Positions 46,376 through 55,183 of a stretch of DNA of 64,000 nucleotides are shown piece by piece. The translations under genes were made by a program, and so were the position numbers. Position 1 is the stretch's first letter. Every line of letters starts with the position of its first letter. This DNA comes from Mycobacterium vicinigordonae (GTDB lineage: Bacteria > Actinomycetota > Actinomycetes > Mycobacteriales > Mycobacteriaceae): the NCBI RefSeq assembly GCF_013466425.1, contig NZ_CP059165.1, positions 2,914,001 to 2,978,000 of the forward strand. The letters run 5' to 3'. The notes beneath the pieces are model-generated. The model ran no database searches, was not told the DNA's origin, and was given only the letters and a program-made list of their open reading frames with translations.

Positions 46376-48147
46376 TCCAGCATCTCCGACAACTCCAGCC
46401 ATCGAGACTCGGCGACGGCGACTTCGTCTTCGAGGGCTCGCAATTCATGAGTCAGTCGGGTAACGCCGACATGGTCGGATTGGTCGTGCTCGGCCAGCTC
46501 GGTGTGCTTGGCGGCGATCCGGTCGGAGAGGCGGGCCAACTGGCGGTCGGCGCCCGCCAACTCCTTTTCGGCGGCCCGCCGTTGTGCTCCCGACAATGTC
46601 TGGGCGGCCGGCGCGGCCGCGGGCTGGCCTGCGGGCTTGGCGGAGGTGGCGGCCGCCAGTCGCAGGTATTCGTCGATACCGCCGGGTAGGTGGCGCAGTC
46701 GACCTCCGAGGATCGCGTACTGCTGATCGGTGACGCGTTCAAGTAGGTAGCGGTCGTGGGAGACGACGATCAGGGTGCCCGCCCAGGAGTCCAGCAGATC
46801 CTCGGTGGCGGTCAGCATGTCGGTGTCGACGTCGTTGGTGGGCTCGTCGAGCAGGAGCACGTTCGGTTCGGACAGCAGCGTCAGCATGAGTTGCAGCCGC
46901 CTGCGCTGCCCGCCGGACAGCTCGCCGATCCGTGCCGAGAGTTGTCCGCGAGCAAACCCGAGCCGCTCGAGAAGCTGGGCGGGTGTCATCTCGCGGCCTT
47001 CGACCTCATAGCCGGTCTGCAGCCGGCTAAGCACGTCGGCAATCCGTTCGCCAGCCAATGTTTTGAGTTCGTCACCTTGCTGGTCGAGTACCGCGAGCTG
47101 AACCGTTTTGCCGCGCTTGACCTTTCCGGTGTCCGGCCGGACCGTCCCAGCCAGCAATCCCAGCAGGGTGGACTTCCCGGCGCCGTTGGCCCCGACGATT
47201 CCGGTCCGCTCGCCGGGCGCGATGCGCCACTCGATGTTCCGCAGCACCGGACGTCCGTCGTACGACACCGAGACGTCCAGCAAATCAATGACATCCTTGC
47301 CCAACCGGGCGGTAGCCAACTTGGCAAGCTCCACGGTGTTGCGCAACGGCGGTACGTCGGCGATCAGCTGGTTGGCGGCCTCGATGCGGAATCTAGGCTT
47401 CGAGGTGCGTGCCGGGGCGCCGCGGCGCAACCAGGCCAGTTCCTTGCGCATTAGGTTCTGCCGTTTGGCCTCCGAAGCTGCAGCTTGGCGGTCCCGTTCG
47501 ACCCGCTGCAGGACGTACGCCGCGTACCCGCCTTCGAACGGTTCGACGATGCCGTCGTGCACTTCCCATGTAGTGGTGGCGACTTCGTCGAGAAACCAGC
47601 GGTCGTGCGTGACCAGGAGCAGGCCGCCACCGTTGCGTGCCCAGCGTTGTTTGAGGTGATCGGCCAGCCAGGTGATGCCCTCGATATCGAGGTGGTTGGT
47701 GGGCTCGTCGAGCGCGATGACATCCCACTCGCCGATGAGCAATTGTGCTAGCTGCACACGCCGGCGCTGCCCACCACTGAGGGTGGAGACCCTCGCGTCC
47801 CAATCGATATCGGACACCAGCCCACCGACCACGTCACGGATGCGTGCGTTGCCGGCCCACTGATGTTCGGGTTGATCGCCGACCAGCTGCTCGCCGACCG
47901 TGCTTGAAGAATCCAAGGTGTCGGCCTGGCTGAGCGCACTGACCCGAAGCCCGGTTCGCCGCGTGACCCGGCCGGAGTCGGGTTGCACCAGGCCGGTCAG
48001 CAAGCCGAGCAGGCTGGACTTACCGTCGCCGTTGCGACCTACGATGCCGATGCGGGCACCGTCGTTCACCCCGAGGGTGATCGATTCGAAGATCACCTGG
48101 TTCGGATACGCCAGATGCACAGCCTCGGCTCCGAGTAGGTGCGCCAC
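46372..48147 (-). CDS. ABC-F family ATPase (intact form of Rv1668c-Rv1667c)
   Basis: 591 residues from GTG 48147. Two ABC domains and no membrane segments: Walker A G-R-N-G-D-G-K-S-S and G-A-N-G-A-G-K-S-T, signatures L-S-G-G-Q-R-R-R-V and L-S-G-G-Q-R-R-R-L, Walker B L-D-E-P-T-N-H-L-D and L-D-E-P-T-N-D-V-D. A charged linker of about 80 residues joins the domains (R-N-L-M-R-K-E-L-A-W-L-R-R-G), with a coiled C-terminus. This is the ABC-F layout: soluble, ribosome-acting factors, some giving macrolide-type resistance. The label 'macrolide transporter' used for the M. tuberculosis homologue is therefore doubtful. In M. tuberculosis the gene is broken in two; here it is whole. Confidence 0.9.
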   Translation of the reverse strand: MAHLLGAEAVHLAYPNQVIFESITLGVNDGARIGIVGRNGDGKSSLLGLLTGLVQPDSGRVTRRTGLRVSALSQADTLDSSSTVGEQLVGDQPEHQWAGNARIRDVVGGLVSDIDWDARVSTLSGGQRRRVQLAQLLIGEWDVIALDEPTNHLDIEGITWLADHLKQRWARNGGGLLLVTHDRWFLDEVATTTWEVHDGIVEPFEGGYAAYVLQRVERDRQAAASEAKRQNLMRKELAWLRRGAPARTSKPRFRIEAANQLIADVPPLRNTVELAKLATARLGKDVIDLLDVSVSYDGRPVLRNIEWRIAPGERTGIVGANGAGKSTLLGLLAGTVRPDTGKVKRGKTVQLAVLDQQGDELKTLAGERIADVLSRLQTGYEVEGREMTPAQLLERLGFARGQLSARIGELSGGQRRRLQLMLTLLSEPNVLLLDEPTNDVDTDMLTATEDLLDSWAGTLIVVSHDRYLLERVTDQQYAILGGRLRHLPGGIDEYLRLAAATSAKPAGQPAAAPAAQTLSGAQRRAAEKELAGADRQLARLSDRIAAKHTELAEHDQSDHVGVTRLTHELRALEDEVAVAESRWLELSEMLE

Positions 48148-48311
48148 CCGGTCGACGGTAATAGGTCGAGCGGGTGCGCGGATCCGCGGATCGTGGTCTC
48201 GCCGACCCCCACAGCGTTAACACCCTGGTGACGCTCAAACCGCGGGTACGGCCGATGTGCCATGATGACCACGCTGGTCAAGGCCAACTCAGCGAGCAGT
48301 CAGGAGTAGGG

Positions 48312-51296
48312 GTGGATCTCAATTTGTCGATGGTCACCCGACCGGTCGAGCGTCTGGTGGCCACAGCGCAGAACGGTCTGGAAGTGCTGCGGTTGGGCGG
48401 CCTGGAGACGGGCAGTGTCCCGTCGCCGTCCCAGACCGTCGAGAGCGTGCCGATGTACAAGCTCCGGCGGTACTTTCCACCGGACAATCGGCCGGGTCAG
48501 CCGAAGGTAGGCCCGCCGGTGCTAATGGTGCACCCAATGATGATGTCGGCCGACATGTGGGACGTCACGCGCGAGGACGGCGCGGTGGGCATCTTGCACG
48601 CCAGCGGGATGGATCCGTGGGTCATCGACTTCGGCTCGCCCGACAAGGTCGAGGGCGGCATGCAGCGCACCCTGGCCGACCACATCGTCGCGCTGAGCCA
48701 GGCGATCGACACAGTCAGAGACGCTGCCGGGCAGGACGTGCATCTGGTCGGCTACTCGCAGGGCGGGATGTGGTGCTATCAGGTCGCCGCGTATCGACGG
48801 TCGAAGCACCTGGCTAGCATCGTGACGTTTGGCTCCCCGGTCGACACCCTGGCCGCGCTCCCGATGGGTTTGCCGGCGAATATGGCACCGGCCATGGCCG
48901 ACTTCATGGCCGACCACGTCTTCAACCGGTTGAATATTCCGAGCTGGATGGCGCGCACCGGTTTTCAGATGATGGATCCGCTCAAGACAGCAAAGGCGCG
49001 CGTCGACTTTTTGCGGCAGCTGCACGACCGGGAGGCCCTGCTGCCGCGCGAACAGCAAAGGCGATTCCTCGAGCGCGAAGGCTGGATCGCCTGGTCTGGT
49101 CCGGCGATCTCGGAGCTGCTCAAGCAGTTCATCGCCCACAACCGGATGATGACCGGTGGTTTCGCGATCAACGGTCAGCTGGTCACGCTCACCGACATCA
49201 CCTGTCCGGTCCTGGCGTTCGTCGGTGAGGTGGACGACATCGGCCAGCCGGCATCGGTACGCGGTATTCGGCGCGCCGCACCCAACACTGAAGTCTACGA
49301 AAGCCTCATCCGCACAGGGCATTTCGGTCTTGTGGTGGGATCGCGAGCCGCTCTGCAGAGCTGGCCGACCGTTGCCGAGTGGGTGCGGTGGATCTCCGGC
49401 GGAGGCGACAAGCCGGCGAACATCAACCTGATGGTCGAGCAACCGGCCGAGCACACCGACAGCGGTGTTGCCTTTAGTACCCGGCTCGCGCACGGTATGG
49501 GCGAGGTATCTGAGGCGGCACTCGCGGTGGCGCGGGGCGCGGCGGATGCGGTCGTCGCGGCCAACCGTTCGATGCGCACCCTTGCGGTGGAGACGGTGCG
49601 CACGCTGCCCAGGTTGGCTCGGCTCGGGCAGCTCAATGACCACACCCGAATCTCGTTGGGCCGCATCATCGACGAGCAGGCGCACGACGCCCCGCAGGGC
49701 GAGTTCCTGCTTTTCGACGGCCGCGTTCACACCTATGAGGCCGTCAATCGGCGCATCAACAACGTCGTGCGGGGCCTCATCGAGGTCGGGGTCCGCCAAG
49801 GTGACCGGGTCGGGATCCTGATGGAGACCCGGCCCAGCGCGTTGGTCGCGATAGCCGCCTTGTCCCGGCTCGGCGGGGTGGCCGTGCTGATGCGTCAAGA
49901 CGTCGATCTGGCTGCCCAGGTCCGGCTTGGGGGCGTGAGCGAAATCCTGACCGACCCGATCAACCTGGACGCCGCCCGCGAATTGCCTGGTCAGATCCTA
50001 GTACTGGGCGGTGGTGAGACCCGCGATTTGCATTTACCCGACGACGCCGACGTGATCGACATGGAGCAGATCGACCCCGACGTCGTACAACTGCCGGCTT
50101 GGTACCGGCGCAATCCGGGGTTCGCGCGCGACCTGGCATTCATCGCGTTCAGTTCGGCGGGCGGCGAGCTGGTCGCCAAGCAGATCACCAATTTCCGGTG
50201 GGCCCTGTCGGCGTTCGGAACCGCTTCGACCGCGTCGCTGGATCGCAAGGACACCGTGTACTGCCTGACGCCGCTGCACCACGAGTCGGCGCTGCTGGTC
50301 AGCCTTGGCGGCGCGGTGGTCGGTGGCACCCGCATCGCGCTATCCCGCGGTTTGAATCCAGAGCGGTTCGTCGCCGAAGTTCGTCAATACGGTGTCACCG
50401 TGGTGTCCTACACCTGGGCCATGTTGAGAGACGTGGTCGACGATCCGGAGTTCGCGTTGCATGGCAACCATCCGGTGCGGCTGTTCATCGGCTCCGGTAT
50501 GCCGACCGGGTTGTGGGGCCGGGTCGTCGACGCGTTCGCGCCCGCGCATGTTGTCGAGTTCTTCGCCACCACCGACGGGCAGGCGGTGCTGGCCAATGTC
50601 TCGGGCGCCAAGATCGGGAGCAAGGGCCGTCCGCTGCCCGGTGCCGGTCGGGTGGAACTCGCTGCCTACGACGCCGAGCACGATCTGATCCTGGAGAACG
50701 ACAACGGGTTCGTGCAGGTTGCCGAAACGAACCAGGTCGGGGTACTGCTTGCGCAGTCTCGCGGACCGATCGACCCAAGTGCCTCGGTCAAGCGCGGGGT
50801 CTTTGCGCCGGCCGACACCTGGATCTCCACCGAGTACCTCTTCTACCGCGACGAGGACGGCGATTTCTGGCTGGCCGGCAGGCGCGGGTCGGTGGTCCGC
50901 ACCGTGCGCGGCATGGTGTACGCCGAACTGGTCACCGACGCGCTCGGCCTAATCAGCGCGGTCGACCTCGCGGTGACTTACGGCGTACCGGTGGGGGACA
51001 GGCAGCTGGCGGTGTCCGCGGTGACGCTGCGACCAGGCGCCACCATCACCGCCGCGGACCTGACCGAGGCCGTCGCTAACATGCCGGTGGGATTGGGTCC
51101 AGACATTGTGCAGGTGGTGCCGAAGCTGACGCTCAGCGCGACCTATCGGCCAACGGTGAGCACGCTGCGGGCTGCCGGGATCCCCAAGTCGGGTCGCCAG
51201 GCCTGGTATTTCGACGCCACCAGCAAGGAGTTTCGCCGGTTGACGCCGGCGGCGCGCACCGAGATCAGCGGCAAGGCGGTGAAAGCCGATGCTTGA
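48312..51296 (+). CDS. Bifunctional lipase-like / acyl-CoA synthetase-like protein, Rv1683 homologue
   Basis: 994 residues from GTG 48312, with AGGAG at 48302-48306. Residues ~60-410 form an alpha/beta-hydrolase domain related to PhaC/lipases: nucleophile Ser149 in V-G-Y-S-Q-G-G-M, and F-V-G-E-V-D-D-I-G and G-H-F-G-L carrying the likely Asp and His. Residues ~470-985 resemble AMP-forming acyl-CoA synthetases, but the ATP-binding loop reads F-S-S-A-G-G-E-L-V-A-K in place of T-S-G-T-T-G-x-P-K. The fusion suggests release and reactivation of fatty acids, for example in triacylglycerol turnover; activity of the second half needs testing. The stop overlaps the next gene by eight bases. Confidence 0.87.
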   Translation: MDLNLSMVTRPVERLVATAQNGLEVLRLGGLETGSVPSPSQTVESVPMYKLRRYFPPDNRPGQPKVGPPVLMVHPMMMSADMWDVTREDGAVGILHASGMDPWVIDFGSPDKVEGGMQRTLADHIVALSQAIDTVRDAAGQDVHLVGYSQGGMWCYQVAAYRRSKHLASIVTFGSPVDTLAALPMGLPANMAPAMADFMADHVFNRLNIPSWMARTGFQMMDPLKTAKARVDFLRQLHDREALLPREQQRRFLEREGWIAWSGPAISELLKQFIAHNRMMTGGFAINGQLVTLTDITCPVLAFVGEVDDIGQPASVRGIRRAAPNTEVYESLIRTGHFGLVVGSRAALQSWPTVAEWVRWISGGGDKPANINLMVEQPAEHTDSGVAFSTRLAHGMGEVSEAALAVARGAADAVVAANRSMRTLAVETVRTLPRLARLGQLNDHTRISLGRIIDEQAHDAPQGEFLLFDGRVHTYEAVNRRINNVVRGLIEVGVRQGDRVGILMETRPSALVAIAALSRLGGVAVLMRQDVDLAAQVRLGGVSEILTDPINLDAARELPGQILVLGGGETRDLHLPDDADVIDMEQIDPDVVQLPAWYRRNPGFARDLAFIAFSSAGGELVAKQITNFRWALSAFGTASTASLDRKDTVYCLTPLHHESALLVSLGGAVVGGTRIALSRGLNPERFVAEVRQYGVTVVSYTWAMLRDVVDDPEFALHGNHPVRLFIGSGMPTGLWGRVVDAFAPAHVVEFFATTDGQAVLANVSGAKIGSKGRPLPGAGRVELAAYDAEHDLILENDNGFVQVAETNQVGVLLAQSRGPIDPSASVKRGVFAPADTWISTEYLFYRDEDGDFWLAGRRGSVVRTVRGMVYAELVTDALGLISAVDLAVTYGVPVGDRQLAVSAVTLRPGATITAADLTEAVANMPVGLGPDIVQVVPKLTLSATYRPTVSTLRAAGIPKSGRQAWYFDATSKEFRRLTPAARTEISGKAVKADA

Positions 51297-51507
51297 CGAC
51301 ACCCTGTTGCAAATCTTGGTGTGTCCGGCCGACCGGGGCCCGCTGCTGCTCGTTGAGGACGGGACTACGCTCTACAACCCGAGGTTGCGCCGCGCGTACC
51401 GGATCGACGATGGGATCCCGGTGCTGCTGGTCGAGGAGGCCCGGGATGTCGACGACGACGAGCATGCCCGCTTCACGGCGCAAAAACCGCCGGCAGATCT
51501 CCGGTGA
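51289..51507 (+). CDS. Trm112-like small protein, Rv1684 homologue
   Basis: 72 residues, M-L-D-D-T-L-L-Q-I-L-V-C-P-A-D-R-G-P-L, then Y-R-I-D-D-G-I-P-V-L-L-V-E-E-A. Matches the UPF0434/Trm112 zinc-ribbon-like family, although only one Cys is left of the metal site. Trm112 proteins activate methyltransferases in other organisms; the mycobacterial partner is unknown. Translationally coupled to the lipase/ligase gene and overlapping the TetR gene 3' end by 35 bases. Confidence 0.85.
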   Translation: MLDDTLLQILVCPADRGPLLLVEDGTTLYNPRLRRAYRIDDGIPVLLVEEARDVDDDEHARFTAQKPPADLR

Positions 51508-52093
51508 GATAGCGCTGCAGGTTCGGCGCGATCGTTTGGGCGATCTGCTCGGTCGGTAGCGACGCGAACGGCTCCAGCTTGATGATGTAGCGCGCCATCA
51601 CCACACCCATTAACTGCGACACGACGAACTGGGTGCGAATCTTGCCCGTGCCGGGCGGATTGTCCACTCGCGTGCCGACCGCGCCGCCGACGATCTCCTG
51701 CAAGAACGACCGCGCCAGACCTACGTCGTCGCCGGAGACCAGCGATCGCAAGGTCGCGATAAGTCCCGCGCCCAGTTCAGAATCCCACAGCGGCAACAAC
51801 AACGACGGTAGCTTCAGCCCGATCTCGTCGACCGGTACTTCCGACAACGGACCGATCACCTGCATCGGGTCGATCGGAATGTCGACTGCCGCGGCGAAAA
51901 GCCGCTCCTTGGTGCCGAAGTAATGGTGCACCAACGCCGAATCCACTCCGGCCGCGGCGGCCACCGCGCGTATCGAAGTCTTGTCAATACCCTTGTCGGC
52001 GAACATCTCTCGCGCAGATTCCAGGATCCGCTGCCTGGTGTCGGAATTGCCGGCCGGGCGACCGCGCCGCTTCTTGCCGGTGGTGACCGCCAC
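51473..52093 (-). CDS. TetR-family transcriptional regulator, Rv1685c homologue
   Basis: 206 residues. N-terminal helix-turn-helix (T-R-Q-R-I-L-E-S-A-R-E-M-F, S-I-R-A-V-A-A-A-A-G-V, H-H-Y-F-G-T-K) followed by an all-helical ligand domain. It is the last gene of a minus-strand set with an ABC ATPase and permease, one base after the permease stop. That makes it a local repressor of the exporter, probably acting on the palindromes at 53588-53619. Confidence 0.9.
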   Translation of the reverse strand: MAVTTGKKRRGRPAGNSDTRQRILESAREMFADKGIDKTSIRAVAAAAGVDSALVHHYFGTKERLFAAAVDIPIDPMQVIGPLSEVPVDEIGLKLPSLLLPLWDSELGAGLIATLRSLVSGDDVGLARSFLQEIVGGAVGTRVDNPPGTGKIRTQFVVSQLMGVVMARYIIKLEPFASLPTEQIAQTIAPNLQRYLTGDLPAVFAP

Positions 52094-52094
52094 G

Positions 52095-52850
52095 CTACGG
52101 TGTCCTGCGCCGCAGTGTGGCGGCGGCCAGGCACAAGGATGCGACGGCGAAGCCCAGAACGACGACCATGTCCCGAACGGTAGTCGCGGTCAGGCCCGGG
52201 TGTGCACCCACCTGCTGGAGCGCCTCGAGTGCATAGCTGGCCGGCATCAGGTTGCTGATCCAGTGCAGCCAGCCCGGCATCGCCGAGCGCGGCACGATCA
52301 CCCCGGCCAGAAGCAGCTGCGGCACCATCACCAGCGGAATGAATTGGACGGCCTGGAACTCCGTCCGAGCGAAGGCGCTGAACAGCAGTCCAAGGCCGAC
52401 ACCGAGCACCGCGTTGGCGACCGCGATGGCAAACACCCACACCGGGCTACCAGTGGTGGTGAAACCTAGGAACCAGAACGACACGATGCACGCGACGACG
52501 GCCTGTACCGCGGCGGCGATCGAGAAGGCCGTGCCGTAGGCCAGCAGCAGGTCGAGGCGGCGCAGCGGTGTGGTCAGGATGCGCTCCAGCGTTCCGGACG
52601 CGCGTTCGCGCTGCATGGTGATCGAGGTGATGATGAACATCACGAACAGCGGGAACAAACCAAGCAGGATCAGGCAGGCGCTGTTGAACGGCGTTGGCAT
52701 TCCCGGCCGGTGCGGGGCGTTCTGAAACATGAAGTACATCAACGTGATCACCAGCACGGGAACCACCAAGATCATCGCCATACTGCGGTGGTCGGCGGCC
52801 AGCTGCCGTAGGATCCGCGCGGTGGTCGCGGTGTACCCGGTCAGGTTCAG
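52095..52850 (-). CDS. ABC-2 type transporter permease, Rv1686c homologue
   Basis: About 251 residues with six hydrophobic segments (I-L-V-V-P-V-L-V-I-T-L-M-Y, L-L-G-L-F-P-L-F-V-M-F-I, and others) and a cytoplasmic helix Q-R-E-R-A-S-G-T-L-E-R, the hallmark of ABC-2/DrrB-type permeases. The start is uncertain. The conserved N-terminus T-A-T-T-A-R-I-L-R-Q-L begins right at the ATPase stop with no ATG/GTG in frame nearby; I give CTG 52850, which overlaps that stop (CTGA). ATG 52913 (inside the ATPase gene) and ATG 52781 are alternatives. Pairs with the ATPase to form a drug/lipid exporter. Confidence 0.82.
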   Translation of the reverse strand: MNLTGYTATTARILRQLAADHRSMAMILVVPVLVITLMYFMFQNAPHRPGMPTPFNSACLILLGLFPLFVMFIITSITMQRERASGTLERILTTPLRRLDLLLAYGTAFSIAAAVQAVVACIVSFWFLGFTTTGSPVWVFAIAVANAVLGVGLGLLFSAFARTEFQAVQFIPLVMVPQLLLAGVIVPRSAMPGWLHWISNLMPASYALEALQQVGAHPGLTATTVRDMVVVLGFAVASLCLAAATLRRRTP

Positions 52851-53611
52851 CCGGCCTGTTGCTCGGTGCTGTGCTGGATGATGGACAGAAACGCTTCCTC
52901 CAGTGACGTGCATGAGGTGTCCTCTCGTAGTTGAGCCGGAGTGGTGTGCGCGACCAGACGCCCCTCGCGCATCAACAGCAGATCGCCGCAATGGTCGGCT
53001 TCGTCCATCACATGGCTGGATACCAGCAGGGTGGTACCCGTGTCGGCCAACTCGCGGAACTGCCGCCAAAGATCAACCCGCAGAACTGGATCCAGACCCA
53101 CAGTAGGCTCGTCGAGCACCAGCAGGTCGGGTCGGCAGACCAGCGCGCAGGCTAGCGACACCCGGGTGCGCTGGCCGCCGGACAGGTTGGTGCAGTAGTC
53201 GGTGCGGTGGTCGGTCAGCCCGACGCGCTCGATCGCCTGGTCTGCGGCCGCACCGTCAAAACCGTACAGCGAGGCGAAGTAGCGGACGTTATCGACGACC
53301 CGCAGGTCCTGGTAGATGGTCGGGTCCTGCGGCACGTACCCCACCCGGCGGCGCAACACCGCGGAACCGGCGGGCCGGCCGAGCACGGTAACTGAACCGG
53401 ACGCGACAATCTGAGTGCCGACGATGCTGCGGATCAGGGTGGTCTTGCCGCAGCCAGACGGGCCCAGCAATCCGGTGATGGTCCCGCGCCCGATCCGCAC
53501 CGAGAAGTCTTGCAGTGCAGCATGTTTGCCGCGGACCACTCGTAAACGCTCGATGACCACGGCCGGTTCGCCCGAACCAGGAATTAATTCATCATGTGAT
53601 GAAGTCATCAT
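52847..53611 (-). CDS. ABC transporter ATP-binding protein, Rv1687c homologue
   Basis: 254 residues from ATG 53611 ([12 protein letters not shown] 53608 is equally possible). DrrA-like single ABC domain: Walker [11 protein letters not shown]-loop Y-V-P-Q-D-P, signature L-S-G-G-Q-R-T-R-V, Walker [13 protein letters not shown], and the H-loop His in V-S-S-H-V-M-D-E. Energises the downstream permease. The promoter lies so close that the mRNA is probably leaderless. The substrate is unknown; the DrrAB-type pair and TetR partner suggest efflux of a small hydrophobic compound. Confidence 0.9.
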   Translation of the reverse strand: MMTSSHDELIPGSGEPAVVIERLRVVRGKHAALQDFSVRIGRGTITGLLGPSGCGKTTLIRSIVGTQIVASGSVTVLGRPAGSAVLRRRVGYVPQDPTIYQDLRVVDNVRYFASLYGFDGAAADQAIERVGLTDHRTDYCTNLSGGQRTRVSLACALVCRPDLLVLDEPTVGLDPVLRVDLWRQFRELADTGTTLLVSSHVMDEADHCGDLLLMREGRLVAHTTPAQLREDTSCTSLEEAFLSIIQHSTEQQAG

Positions 53612-53619
53612 GTGATGAA
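53588..53619. promoter_or_regulatory. Tandem palindromic operator for the exporter/TetR operon
   Basis: Two copies of a 16-base palindrome, TTCATCA-TG-TGATGAA (53588-53603) and GTCATCA-TG-TGATGAA (53604-53619), with centres exactly 16 bases apart. They cover the start codon of the ATPase gene and its predicted transcription start, and reach the upstream side of mpg. Size, symmetry and position fit binding by two dimers of the TetR protein encoded at the end of the operon. Confidence 0.75.
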
Positions 53620-53647
53620 TATTTGGCCGCTGAACGGCGATTGTCAA
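53620..53647 (-). promoter_or_regulatory. Promoter of the ABC exporter operon
   Basis: On the minus strand a perfect TTGACA (53647-53642) is followed, 17-20 bases on, by the AT-rich AAATATTCAT (-10 candidate, reaching 53615). That puts the transcription start at or next to ATG 53611, i.e. a leaderless message, with the operator covering the start site. Confidence 0.5.
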
Positions 53648-53668
53648 GAGCCAGGCACAATCGGTGCG

Positions 53669-54304
53669 GTGAGCTCCTCTGAAGCAGCCCCCGCAACAGC
53701 GTTGGCACTGCTGGTCGACCCGCTCGCGGCTGCCCACCGGTTACTCGGCGCCACCATCGAGGGCAGGGGAGCGAGCGGCCTCGTCGTCGAAGTCGAGGCC
53801 TACGGCGGGGTACCGGACGGACCCTGGCCGGACGCGGCCGCGCACTCCTACCGCGGACGCAGCGCCCGCAACGCGGTCATGTTCGGGCCGCCGGGCAGGC
53901 TGTACACCTACCGCAGTCACGGCATCCACGTCTGCGCCAACGTCGCGTGCGGACCCGACGGCACCGCGGCCGCCGTGCTGCTTCGAGCGTGCGCCATCGA
54001 CGACGGCGTCGAGGCGGCGTCGGCCCGGCGCGGCCCCGCGATTCGTACCGTCGCCCTGGCCCGCGGTCCGGGCAACCTGTGTGCGGCGCTGGGAATCACC
54101 ATGGCCGACAACGGCATTGATCTGTTCGACCCGGCAAGCCCGATTACCCTGCGTCTGGGTGATCCGCGTGGCGCGGTGTCGGGTCCGCGGGTCGGGGTCA
54201 GTAAGGCCGCCGACCGACCCTGGCGATTATGGCTGGGGGGAAGGCCCGAGGTGTCGGCGTACCGGCGCAGTCCGCGCGCCCCTGCGCCCGGACACAGCGA
54301 CTAA
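53669..54304 (+). CDS. mpg: 3-methyladenine DNA glycosylase (AAG/MPG family)
   Basis: 211 residues from GTG 53669 (V-S-S-S-E-A-A-P). The frame is open from 53612, but residues before this start are unlike the family. Removes alkylated purines from DNA (base-excision repair). Family features: [23 protein letters not shown] with the catalytic Glu, [20 protein letters not shown], and [11 protein letters not shown]. Divergent from the ABC exporter. Confidence 0.93.
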   Translation: MSSSEAAPATALALLVDPLAAAHRLLGATIEGRGASGLVVEVEAYGGVPDGPWPDAAAHSYRGRSARNAVMFGPPGRLYTYRSHGIHVCANVACGPDGTAAAVLLRACAIDDGVEAASARRGPAIRTVALARGPGNLCAALGITMADNGIDLFDPASPITLRLGDPRGAVSGPRVGVSKAADRPWRLWLGGRPEVSAYRRSPRAPAPGHSD

Positions 54305-54344
54305 GCGGGCTGACCCCAAATCTCCCGTCTAGCTAGCCGTTGTG

Positions 54345-54989
54345 TCAGCGCTTGGCGTTGTCGTAGAAGACTTTGAGGAGCGCGCCGATCCGGTCGGCCG
54401 TCATCTCCTGTCCGGAGGCGGTGATTTCGATCAGCCCGCCTTGCACGGCCACCGCGCCGAATCCACGTGTCACCCCCATGTCATCGACGCCGGCTACCAC
54501 CTGCGCGCCGGGCAGGTCAGCCACGGGTGTGACCTGGATGTTGTGTGCTTTAGCTTGCAACTGCTCTTGGTTCTTCGCGGTGACGCTCTGCACCGATTCG
54601 GTGGTCGTGAGGATGATTCCGCCGGCGCCGACAGTCGGATACAGCCCCTTCAGGTGAGCATCATTGAACCTGCACATGGTGCTTCCGCCGCCAGGTCCAC
54701 CGGGGTTGATATCGACCTTGTCGGTGCCCAGAACCTGCTGCAGTGCGGGCGCGGCATTGCGTTTGAGCGCCGGACACAACTCGGCTGGTGCGAGCACCGC
54801 CGGCAGGGACAAGACACCGGAATTTGATGCAGACGACGTCTCGGACCCGGACGCGCCCGCGGTCCCGGAGGCCACAGTGGTGTGTGCAGGCAACGCTGTG
54901 CCGGTTTTCGCGCTCGAACAAGCCATCAGTGTGGCCAAAACGCTCATGGTCATCGTGGCCAGCGCCAGATGCTGTCGCAATGTCGGCAT
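54345..54989 (-). CDS. Putative lipoprotein, not at this position in M. tuberculosis
   Basis: 214 residues from ATG 54989, preceded by GGGGGAT. The N-terminus M-P-T-L-R-Q-H-L-A-L-A-T-M-T-M-S-V-L-A-T ends in the lipobox L-M-A-C, so Cys24 should be lipidated and the protein exported. A Ser/Ala/Thr-rich linker follows, then a domain with two more Cys (L-C-P-A-L-K and M-C-R-F-N), probably a disulfide, and a G-x-E-M-T-A-D-R-I-G-A-L-L end. The pattern recalls DUF3558-type mycobacterial lipoproteins, but that is a weak match. Function unknown. Convergent with mpg (40-base gap) and divergent from tyrS. Confidence 0.8.
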   Translation of the reverse strand: MPTLRQHLALATMTMSVLATLMACSSAKTGTALPAHTTVASGTAGASGSETSSASNSGVLSLPAVLAPAELCPALKRNAAPALQQVLGTDKVDINPGGPGGGSTMCRFNDAHLKGLYPTVGAGGIILTTTESVQSVTAKNQEQLQAKAHNIQVTPVADLPGAQVVAGVDDMGVTRGFGAVAVQGGLIEITASGQEMTADRIGALLKVFYDNAKR

Positions 54990-55183
54990 GATCCCCCGGT
55001 GTCGGCTGTTGGCGTACGAGAAGACGGTAGCAATGCACATCTCGCGAACCGGGTCGACTGAAGTACTGCAGAGGGTCGCAAGGACTCTACGGACGAGACC
55101 GCGGGACACGCATGGCTGGATTCATCCTGAGCCAATCGCGGGCAGCTCGTGGTCGCGGAGACGGCCCTGCAAGACTCTTCGCC

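Noticed and set aside
53612..53668. mpg start at GTG 53612 or ATG 53615
   Set aside because: It would begin inside the operator and add residues unlike the family; GTG 53669 fits better, though the exact start is not certain.
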